Source: CAYHHI01 sp964356335 (lineage in GTDB: Bacteria > Arandabacterota > Arandabacteria > Arandabacterales > Arandabacteraceae). From it: 64,000 nucleotides of DNA. A model generated the notes under the pieces. That model saw only the letters and a program-made list of their open reading frames with translations. It ran no database searches and was not told where the DNA came from. The number at the start of each line of letters is the position of its first letter. Within the stretch, counting starts at the first letter, position 1. The stretch covers positions 1-64,000 of the forward strand of contig CAYHHI010000001.1 of assembly GCA_964356335.1 (NCBI GenBank), in the 5' to 3' direction. Position numbers and translations under genes: made by a program. Shown in pieces: positions 54,468 through 61,634 of the stretch.

Positions 54468-56372
54468 ATGGAGAAGGATAGGATTTCGCACCACGAGTCA
54501 GTACTCAAGGCCTATGAGAGGATCAAGAAGGACGGCCTCACTAATGTCTGGGACCGCTATGAGGCCCAGGGCATGGGCGGCAACCCCGACCAGCGTTGCG
54601 CCTTCTGCATGGCGGGGACAAGGTGCGACCTATGCTCCAACGGGCCCTGCCGGGCTGACGCGGCAAAAGACAAGCGTGGTGTATGCGGCATAACGGCAGA
54701 TGGGATGGCGATGCGCATGATGCTCTTGAGAAACGTCATGGGCGCGTCTACCTACCAGTATCATACGGATCAGACCGTTAAGACTCTGAGGGCAACAGCT
54801 CAGGGCAAGACCCTCTTCAAGATAAGAGAACCCGAGAAGTTAAAGACCTTCGCCAGGCGCCTGGGGATTCCGCTGACATGCTCCATAGAAGATATAGCGC
54901 TGCGCCTGTGCGACGTCGTCGAGAAGGACTTCAACAGAAAGTACTATGAGCCCAGCGAGATCGTGGAAGCGCTTGCGCCAGCAGAACGCAAGAGCCGCTG
55001 GAGGAAACTCGGCATCTTCCCGGGCGGCATTTACGGTGAGATGATGCTTGCCACAAGTTCCTGCCTAACCAATGTGGACGGCTATTATGTGAGTCTCGCC
55101 CTCAAGGCTCTCAGGCTTTCAATTGCGATGGCCTACCAGAGCCAGATCGTGAACGAATACATCCAGGACGTGCTCTACGGCATCCCGCGACCGCACAAGA
55201 TGCGCGTTGACCTCGGGGTGCTCGATCCTGACTACGTCAATGTCCTCCCCAATGGACATGAGCCTTTCCTTGGCTTCGCGATGGTCGAGCTCGCCCGCAG
55301 GATAGAATGGCAGAAGAAGGCCAAGGCCGTGGGAGCCAAGGGCCTGCGCGTCATCGCCAACATCGAGACCGGGCAGGAGATGATCCAACGCTGGGAGATG
55401 GATGACACCTTCTACGGTTTCACGGGAAACTGGATAATGCAGGAGGCCGTTCTCGCCAGCGGCTGCGTCGATCTCTTCGCAGCCGACATGAACTGCTCGA
55501 TGCCCATAGATCCCATGTATGCCGAGAAGTACAAATTCAAGCTTGTACCGGTAAGCGAGCTGGTGGTGTTCGAGGGTGTGACCGACAGGGTCAACTATGT
55601 TCCTGAGGAAGCTGAGATGCAGGCTCAGCGGCTTCTTGAAATGGCAATCGGGAACTTCAAAGAGCGCAGGAAATCAGTCGAGCCAATCACGCAACTGCCA
55701 ACAAAGGAGGCGGTGGTCGGCTTCTCAACCGAGAGCATCGTGGACGCCCTTGGTGGAAGCCTCGAGCCTCTCCTCGGCGCAATAAAGGACGGTACGATCC
55801 GCGGAGTGGCTGGCCTTGTGTCCTGCACGACCCTGAGGGATTCCGGTCAGGACGTGCACAGCGTGCGCATAGCCAAGGAACTGATCAGGCGAGACATCCT
55901 GATTCTCTCCATGGGATGCGGCAACGGGGCCATGCAGGTTGCGGGCCTGTGCAGTCCGGAAGCCAAGGAATTCGCAGGACCTGGCCTGAAGAAACTCTGC
56001 GAGAAACTCGGCATACCACCTGTGCTGAGTTATGGCACTTGCACAGATACGGGTAGGCTCGCAGATCTGCTTGGTGCAGTGTCGCACGCGCTGGGAGACG
56101 CTCCAATTCCGCATCTGCCCGTTGCGGCGGCTGCCCCTGAGTACATGGAGCAGAAAGCCACGATCGATGCCGTATTCGCCCTGGCTTTGGGACTTTATAC
56201 CTACGTCAATCCCATACCCGCGGTGACGGGCGGGCCCAATCTAGTGAAACTCTTGACGCAAGACTGCAAGGACGTGACCGGTGGAATCCTCAGTGTCGAG
56301 AAAGACGCTGCCAAGGCCGCGGATGGCATCCTCGCCCACATTGAGAGCAACCGCAAACGTCTTGGCATCTAG
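54468..56372 (+). CDS. cooS: anaerobic carbon-monoxide dehydrogenase, catalytic subunit CooS
   Basis: 634 residues, typical CooS length. Interconverts CO and CO2 at a Ni-4Fe-4S C-cluster. The N-terminal Cys array QRCAFCMAGTRCDLCSNGPCR supplies the D- and B-cluster ligands. C-cluster regions are recognisable (VAGLVSCTT, 'ILSMGCGNGAMQVAGLC', 'SYGTCTDTGR'). I start at ATG 54468 (GGGAGG upstream) rather than the longer frame at 54324. No acetyl-CoA synthase gene is in the window, so a bifunctional Wood-Ljungdahl role is unproven; the Rrf2 gene and ferredoxin just before it suggest redox-controlled CO oxidation. Confidence 0.95.
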   Translation: MEKDRISHHESVLKAYERIKKDGLTNVWDRYEAQGMGGNPDQRCAFCMAGTRCDLCSNGPCRADAAKDKRGVCGITADGMAMRMMLLRNVMGASTYQYHTDQTVKTLRATAQGKTLFKIREPEKLKTFARRLGIPLTCSIEDIALRLCDVVEKDFNRKYYEPSEIVEALAPAERKSRWRKLGIFPGGIYGEMMLATSSCLTNVDGYYVSLALKALRLSIAMAYQSQIVNEYIQDVLYGIPRPHKMRVDLGVLDPDYVNVLPNGHEPFLGFAMVELARRIEWQKKAKAVGAKGLRVIANIETGQEMIQRWEMDDTFYGFTGNWIMQEAVLASGCVDLFAADMNCSMPIDPMYAEKYKFKLVPVSELVVFEGVTDRVNYVPEEAEMQAQRLLEMAIGNFKERRKSVEPITQLPTKEAVVGFSTESIVDALGGSLEPLLGAIKDGTIRGVAGLVSCTTLRDSGQDVHSVRIAKELIRRDILILSMGCGNGAMQVAGLCSPEAKEFAGPGLKKLCEKLGIPPVLSYGTCTDTGRLADLLGAVSHALGDAPIPHLPVAAAAPEYMEQKATIDAVFALALGLYTYVNPIPAVTGGPNLVKLLTQDCKDVTGGILSVEKDAAKAADGILAHIESNRKRLGI

Positions 56373-56394
56373 CGTTGACTATGGGAGGTGAATG

Positions 56395-56739
56395 ATGAAC
56401 CAAGACAAACCAAAGGATGAAGCCAGCCTGTATTCGCAGGTCAGATCCCTGGTTGGCTTCGTAGAATACCAGCAGGGTGCTGTGGTGAGCAGGCAAGTGA
56501 TTGCCAAACCATCAGGCACTATGACCCTGTTTGCCTTCGATCGAGGTGAAGGCCTGAGTGAACACACCGCACCATTTGACGCTCTGGTTCACGTCCTTGA
56601 GGGCGAGGTGGAGATTACGATATCCAGGAAGCCCCTTCACCTCAAGCGGGGGGATGCCGTGATCATGCCAGCCAATGAGCCGCACGCGCTCAAGGCCTTG
56701 AGCAGATTCAAGATGCTTCTCGTGATGATCAAATCGTAG
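56395..56739 (+). CDS. small cupin-domain protein
   Basis: 114 residues forming one cupin barrel: 'SEHTAPFDALVHVLEGEVEITI' and 'LKRGDAVIMPANEPHALKAL' carry the His/Glu/His metal ligands (motifs 1 and 2). It follows cooS by 22 bp with a GGGAGGTGA ribosome site and is likely co-transcribed. Small cupins often sit next to redox or hydrogenase genes; a specific role is not known. Confidence 0.88.
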   Translation: MNQDKPKDEASLYSQVRSLVGFVEYQQGAVVSRQVIAKPSGTMTLFAFDRGEGLSEHTAPFDALVHVLEGEVEITISRKPLHLKRGDAVIMPANEPHALKALSRFKMLLVMIKS

Positions 56740-56774
56740 GACGTACCAGGACGCAACACCAGGTCCGAATGATG

Positions 56775-58547
56775 CTACCTTGCAACGATGATCTTCGCCG
56801 TTGCACTGCCCTTCTCGCAATCCAACCGGACGAAGTAGATGCCGGGGCTTAAGGCCGCCTCAGGACCATGGCCGTAGCCCCAGTCGACCCGATAGTAGCC
56901 ACCGTCCCTGTAGCCTCCCGGGAGATGACGGACCAGCCTCCCACCAACGTCGTATACCCCAAGGCTCACATGCGAGGCCGCGGGGACTCCGTAGACAAGG
57001 CGGCATCCCGAGTTCGCCGGATTGCCGCCGGCAACATCAAGGACTACACAACTCGGCACCCCTGCGTACTGAGGCTCTGTAATCCCGGCCGTCGTGCCCC
57101 ACAGGGTGAAATCGCCATCGCTGACATCTCCGCCCTCATTAGGGACACCATCGAAAGCCACCACCCGAAGCCTCGCCGTGTGAGAGCTCACGTCGGGCAC
57201 CGTCCAGATATAGGATGAATCATTGGGCTCGCCAACGGCAATCGTGTCCTGGAAGCTCACTCCCCCGTCCGTGGAGAGAAGGATGGTCACGGAGGTCACG
57301 CGCGCGTTGTCCGTCGCGCCCCAACGGATATCGTACTGTGTGCCATACTCAAGCGTCTCACCGCCATTCGGAGAGATCACCGTCACATCGGGTGGCTCGG
57401 GGTCTCGCATGGCGGGGGGCACAACCTTGAAGTCCGAATCCCCCACGAACCGCATACAGGAGTTGACCGCACACGTGGGATAGTCAGCATTGGCTTGATC
57501 AAAAGCAGCCTGCACAGTCCAGCCCTGATTCATGTAGCCGAAAAGGGCGTTCTGCCAGCTCCACGACCAGCCCCAGCAATCCTCGCACTTGGGCTCCGAC
57601 ATGCCGCAATAGCCCACGGTCGCGGTGTTCTCAAACGATCCCTTCCTGAACTCATATGAGAAGGTACCGCTGCCAAGCTGGCACATCCCGTCGCAGCTCG
57701 CTATGAAGGCAAAGGGCATCTTAGCGTAAGCCCCGAGCCAGATCCCGACCTTGAAAGCCTGCAGGCCAAGCCAGGAGCCATTATCGCAGTTGTAATTGAA
57801 GCCAGTGGAGCCTCCATGAGCTATCTCATAAAACATGGCCGTCTGGTCGGACTTGACGTGACCACGGATTTGCTCAAGCATCGGGTAGATCACGCCCTCG
57901 GGGCTATAGCCCATTGTGTTGAACCAGGACTGCGCATTCTGAGACCATGATTGCCAATCCCAGGTTGGCGGGCAGTCGCCGGGACCTGTGAACGAGAAGG
58001 CAGTATATGGCGGGGCCACACCGTATCCCATGAGATTGCCAGTCACGCCATCAATCACCGTGATCGTGATACTCCCATCGTCTATGCTTCTAACCACCCA
58101 ACAAGGGTTGTCCGGCGCCGGCCTTACGGGAAACACCACAGATTCGGGTGAGATGATGACGAGCCGTGAAGCCTGTACCTGGCCGGTCACCATGGACTCG
58201 GCCGCTGCTCTGGTGACCATGATCTGAGGAAGATGCTCAGGCAGATCATCGCGCCAGTGGGTCTTTCTAACAAGCAGCCCCTTAGTAGCGGCGTCAAACT
58301 GATAGTTCACGTAATCACTCTCGACGATGGCACCGTCGATCAATCTCTGGTGGAAGTAGACTATCTTGCCGGCAATCTCGAATTGCTCGAAGTACCTGTC
58401 TGGCGGTTCAAGCCCACCAAGAAGATCCTGAGCTGAGAGGATGCCAGCAGGGATGACAATCAGAAGAACTGGGACGACAATCAGAAGAACTAGAAGCAAG
58501 ACCTGCAACTTGCCGAGCGTAGATCGCATCAGGGCCCTCCGTGTCAT
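56775..58547 (-). CDS. secreted protein with clan-CD-like His/Cys region and FlgD-like C-terminus
   Basis: 590 residues. A long hydrophobic signal (12-38, built on an internal DNA repeat) leads the protein. Between 235 and 290 the pattern 'AMFYEIAHGGSTGF' (H244-G245) and 'PFAFIASCDGMC' (C285) matches the H-G ... hydrophobic-xx-C layout of clan CD cysteine peptidases (gingipains, caspases), though no family is certain. An Ig-like module (~395-490, PNGGETLEYGTQYDIRW) and a FlgD-like end (SPGIYFVRLD...AKIIVAR) follow. This C-terminal half is homologous to that of the papain-like gene next door. Signal for export and surface display inferred. Confidence 0.72.
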   Translation of the reverse strand: MTRRALMRSTLGKLQVLLLVLLIVVPVLLIVIPAGILSAQDLLGGLEPPDRYFEQFEIAGKIVYFHQRLIDGAIVESDYVNYQFDAATKGLLVRKTHWRDDLPEHLPQIMVTRAAAESMVTGQVQASRLVIISPESVVFPVRPAPDNPCWVVRSIDDGSITITVIDGVTGNLMGYGVAPPYTAFSFTGPGDCPPTWDWQSWSQNAQSWFNTMGYSPEGVIYPMLEQIRGHVKSDQTAMFYEIAHGGSTGFNYNCDNGSWLGLQAFKVGIWLGAYAKMPFAFIASCDGMCQLGSGTFSYEFRKGSFENTATVGYCGMSEPKCEDCWGWSWSWQNALFGYMNQGWTVQAAFDQANADYPTCAVNSCMRFVGDSDFKVVPPAMRDPEPPDVTVISPNGGETLEYGTQYDIRWGATDNARVTSVTILLSTDGGVSFQDTIAVGEPNDSSYIWTVPDVSSHTARLRVVAFDGVPNEGGDVSDGDFTLWGTTAGITEPQYAGVPSCVVLDVAGGNPANSGCRLVYGVPAASHVSLGVYDVGGRLVRHLPGGYRDGGYYRVDWGYGHGPEAALSPGIYFVRLDCEKGSATAKIIVAR

Positions 58548-58641
58548 GTGTTCCCACTTCGGAATTCAAGGGTATCGCGGAACGCAGTCCATGCTTACCG
58601 TGGCCCCGTGTCATGTGACCCCGTCGGGTAGCCATTTGATA

Positions 58642-61152
58642 CTATCTGGCAAGCACCACTTTCACAGTCCGGACGCCCCTGTCGGCGTCAAGCCTTATAA
58701 AGTAAATGCCTGGGCTTAGCTCGGGGCCGCGTCTTTCGAGCGCGCTCCAGTCAAGCGAGCTATACCCAACCTGGGCCCAGCTGTCAACTGCCTTTCCCAC
58801 CACCCTTCCCTTGACGTCGTAGATGCCGATCCTGATGTGCATTGAGGAGGGCACTCCATAAACAATCCGCGATCCCGGGGTGATGGGATTGCCATCCTCG
58901 ACGCCGAGCGTGATCTCGGTGGGTACGCCGGGAAGCTCGGGCCTGTCAACACCGGATGTTGTCCCCCAGAGAGTGAAGTTGGCATCGCTTACATCGGCGC
59001 CCTTGTTGTGGGCCGCATCAAATGCCTCAACCTTGACCTTCGCTGTCTTGGAGTCCCTATCAGGCACGGTCCATAAGAAGGACCCATCGTTAGGTTCACC
59101 CGAAGCGATTGTGTCAGGGTAAGCTGCTCCGCCGTCGGTTGAGAGAAGGAGTGTTATCGAGGTCACCCCGACATTGTCGCTTGCGTTCCACTTGATCTCA
59201 TACTGAGTACCATAGACCAGAGTCTCGCCGCCATTCGGGGTTATCACTATGACCGTAGGCGGTATAACGTCCGGGGCTGCCTTCTTGCAGGCCTTTATCA
59301 TGAAGTCGTCAATCGCCGCCTCAACGATCGAGCCGGGAGCGTTGTCCTGGGCGATCAAGCGTATCTTCATCTGGTTCGTGAGAGGCACATAGCTTTCAAG
59401 GTAGAACTCCATCTTTCTCCAGATGCGATCGCTGTAAGTTAGAGTCTCAAGATTGGTCCAGGTCGAGCCGTTGTTGTTGGATACGTCAACCACGAAATCG
59501 TCGTCATTGGGAGCCGATCCGGTCTCACTCGCATACCATCTACAGTAGGTTAGAAGCGCGGAATCCTTGTTCGAAAGATCGAGCGTCGGACTCGTGAGGG
59601 TGGTCTTGCCACCATCGACATCGGCCGCACCCTGCGCACCACCCACGGAGCCTTGACCGGTCACGAAGCAGGTGACACCCGGGGCAACGGTGTGATCATC
59701 CTCGGGCTGCACCGGCACATTCCCCCACCAGGTTCCATTGGGATCAACGCGTGTCCAGATGCCGGTCGTCGCATTGTCTCCCGCCGCGCTGGTACTCCAC
59801 CCCTTGTTGGTCTCGAAATCGTCCTGGAACGCGGTTGTGACCTCGCCGGCCTGGACAACTATATTCACATGAGAGGTTCCCTGGGTAGATGAAACAACGA
59901 GATGGAAAGCGATCGGCCCGCACGACGGCCCGCCACCCGTCACTGTGAAGGCAAAGTGCGGAGCATCGGATTGCCTGGTTGTACCTTTGGGTATGTCGGC
60001 ATAGGTAGCATTGCCGTCGGTCACGGTGACACCTGCTGTGAGACATGTTAGATTGGCGCTCACATTCGTCGCAGTCGTGGCACCAATGTTGAGGATCGTT
60101 ATCGGCAGTATGATTGGCTCTCCGACATCGATAAGGCCGTCGTTGTCCCCGCCGCTATCGTTGATCTCGTGTGAATCATGGAAGAAGTGCACGGTCTGGC
60201 CCGGTGTATAGTTCAAGGCCTCCGCCCCATAGCCGATTTCACAGGTCCCGTACTTTATGTACATGTAGCCATTGACTCCCCAGCTTGGGGCCCAGCTGTT
60301 TTTCATGATCCAGGCACCCGCACCACCGCACATGGTGTCATCCCAGCCGACAAGCAGCACTCCGTGGTTTATCTCGGTGCAGACATCCTCATAGCAGCCT
60401 CCCGTGTAAGTCCCGAAGCCCCCGCAGGCTGCCATTGCAGATGCCACGGGCCCATCGAGAAGAGCTGTCTTAATCGCGTCCACGGTATTGTCAACGGCAT
60501 AATAGCCACCGAGCGTGGCGGCAACATCGCATGAGATCTGGATGCAGGGGTCGGTATCCACTTCATGGTAGGGCATGCAAGATTCCCTCACGGCCCCGTA
60601 GTCCATGAAAAGGTCGTAGGCTGTCGACATCCACCCACCACCGCAGTTATCCCCAATTGTATTGCATGAGACCACGGCTTGCTCGGAGAGATCCTCCCCC
60701 AGGCCACTGTAGATGAGTACCTGGGATTCAAACGCGGCAGTCCCAGCGAAGGCCCAGCAACTCCCACAGTTTCCCTGGTTCCTTACCGGTGTTACCCCAC
60801 CCTGCGTACGCCAGTCGAACGTCTGCGGGAAAGCCATACCAGGAATGGCCTCAATCATCCGACCTTCTCTTCTGGCCTTGGCTCGCCTCTGCTCAAAATC
60901 GGGAGGAATCTTCAACCCGCAGAGGTGCTTCATTTCCTCGTCCGAGAGATTGGAAACCGATGTTACGCCGGCCTCCCAACCATACCCCTTTTCCGCGATC
61001 ATCTGGCGGACGGCCTCGATCCGGTCGAGCTCGGCTTGGGTCGGCTGGTTCCGGCCATCGATCGCACCATCCAGGCCATATGCTGTGCTCGCAAGACCCA
61101 ATAATATGGAGAAGAAACCCAATGTAAGAACCACGGTAGCAAGGCGTTGCAT
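58642..61152 (-). CDS. secreted papain-family (C1A) cysteine peptidase
   Basis: 836 residues. Signal peptide (about 1-27), short propeptide, then a C1A domain with QGNCGSCWAF (catalytic C132, oxyanion Q126), NHGVLLVGW (H263) and KNSWAPSWG (N285). An Ig/CARDB-like region and a MAM/laminin-type jelly roll (~450-640) follow, then the Ig-like PNGGETL module and a FlgD-like end (SPGIYFIRLD). ATG 61152 lies eight bases after AGGAGC; a GTG directly before it is the alternative. Extracellular protein degradation is the likely job. Confidence 0.93.
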   Translation of the reverse strand: MQRLATVVLTLGFFSILLGLASTAYGLDGAIDGRNQPTQAELDRIEAVRQMIAEKGYGWEAGVTSVSNLSDEEMKHLCGLKIPPDFEQRRAKARREGRMIEAIPGMAFPQTFDWRTQGGVTPVRNQGNCGSCWAFAGTAAFESQVLIYSGLGEDLSEQAVVSCNTIGDNCGGGWMSTAYDLFMDYGAVRESCMPYHEVDTDPCIQISCDVAATLGGYYAVDNTVDAIKTALLDGPVASAMAACGGFGTYTGGCYEDVCTEINHGVLLVGWDDTMCGGAGAWIMKNSWAPSWGVNGYMYIKYGTCEIGYGAEALNYTPGQTVHFFHDSHEINDSGGDNDGLIDVGEPIILPITILNIGATTATNVSANLTCLTAGVTVTDGNATYADIPKGTTRQSDAPHFAFTVTGGGPSCGPIAFHLVVSSTQGTSHVNIVVQAGEVTTAFQDDFETNKGWSTSAAGDNATTGIWTRVDPNGTWWGNVPVQPEDDHTVAPGVTCFVTGQGSVGGAQGAADVDGGKTTLTSPTLDLSNKDSALLTYCRWYASETGSAPNDDDFVVDVSNNNGSTWTNLETLTYSDRIWRKMEFYLESYVPLTNQMKIRLIAQDNAPGSIVEAAIDDFMIKACKKAAPDVIPPTVIVITPNGGETLVYGTQYEIKWNASDNVGVTSITLLLSTDGGAAYPDTIASGEPNDGSFLWTVPDRDSKTAKVKVEAFDAAHNKGADVSDANFTLWGTTSGVDRPELPGVPTEITLGVEDGNPITPGSRIVYGVPSSMHIRIGIYDVKGRVVGKAVDSWAQVGYSSLDWSALERRGPELSPGIYFIRLDADRGVRTVKVVLAR

Positions 61153-61238
61153 CACCTGCGCTCCTTTCAGGCCTGAGGCCGCATGCCCAAATCGCTGACT
61201 TATCCCCCGCCAGAAATGAAAAGCCCCTCAATGTATCC

Positions 61239-61268
61239 ATTATACCTTATTTGAGAGGGCTCGTTCAA
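61239..61268 (-). promoter_or_regulatory. sigma70-type promoter of the papain-like gene
   Basis: TTGAAC (61268-61263), 18-bp spacer and a perfect TATAAT (61244-61239) on the minus strand. The hexamers are embedded in an inverted repeat (CCCTCTCAAAT and ATTGAGGGG) that could form a leader hairpin. The leader is about 80 nt. Confidence 0.7.
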
Positions 61269-61634
61269 GCTTATTGATTCTAGCCTGCCCATGGGCATCC
61301 ACCCTGCCCCCTTGCAGAGGATCCGCATGGGAGAGATTGGCCGAGGAGTCTGTCAACCTTCAGGCTCGACATCTCAGGTCGCGCTGTTATATACTGCAAT
61401 TAATCAGGCGTGCCGCAAGGAGGCGCGGGCGCGACCTCATAGCAGACTGTAAGATGGTGGCGGGTTTCCGGACCCGCCGCTTTTGCTTCCCCACGTGCCC
61501 CCTATCCACATCTTCCGACATTCGTCCCCTGCCGCTCGGGGCAGACATCACAGTGAAATAAAATGCCTGGCTGCCCCGTCCATCCTTGACGGGACAGCCA
61601 AGCTCGGAGAACTGCCTGGTTACCCAGACAGCCC
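61269..61634. other. intergenic region between the C1 and C10 peptidase genes
   Basis: It holds the promoter of the C1 gene at its left edge and the terminator of the C10 gene at its right. The middle (61290-61560) shows no gene I can support; plus-strand frames here lack ribosome sites. Confidence 0.6.
61569..61599 (-). terminator. rho-independent terminator of the C10 peptidase gene
   Basis: On the minus-strand RNA a 12-bp stem (GGCUGUCCCGUC with GACGGGGCAGCC) pairs fully, with one U-G wobble, around a 7-nt loop. A U-rich stretch (AUUUUAUUU) follows a few bases later. It lies 36 bp past the stop. On the plus strand the wobble becomes a C-A mismatch, which supports minus-strand use. Confidence 0.75.
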
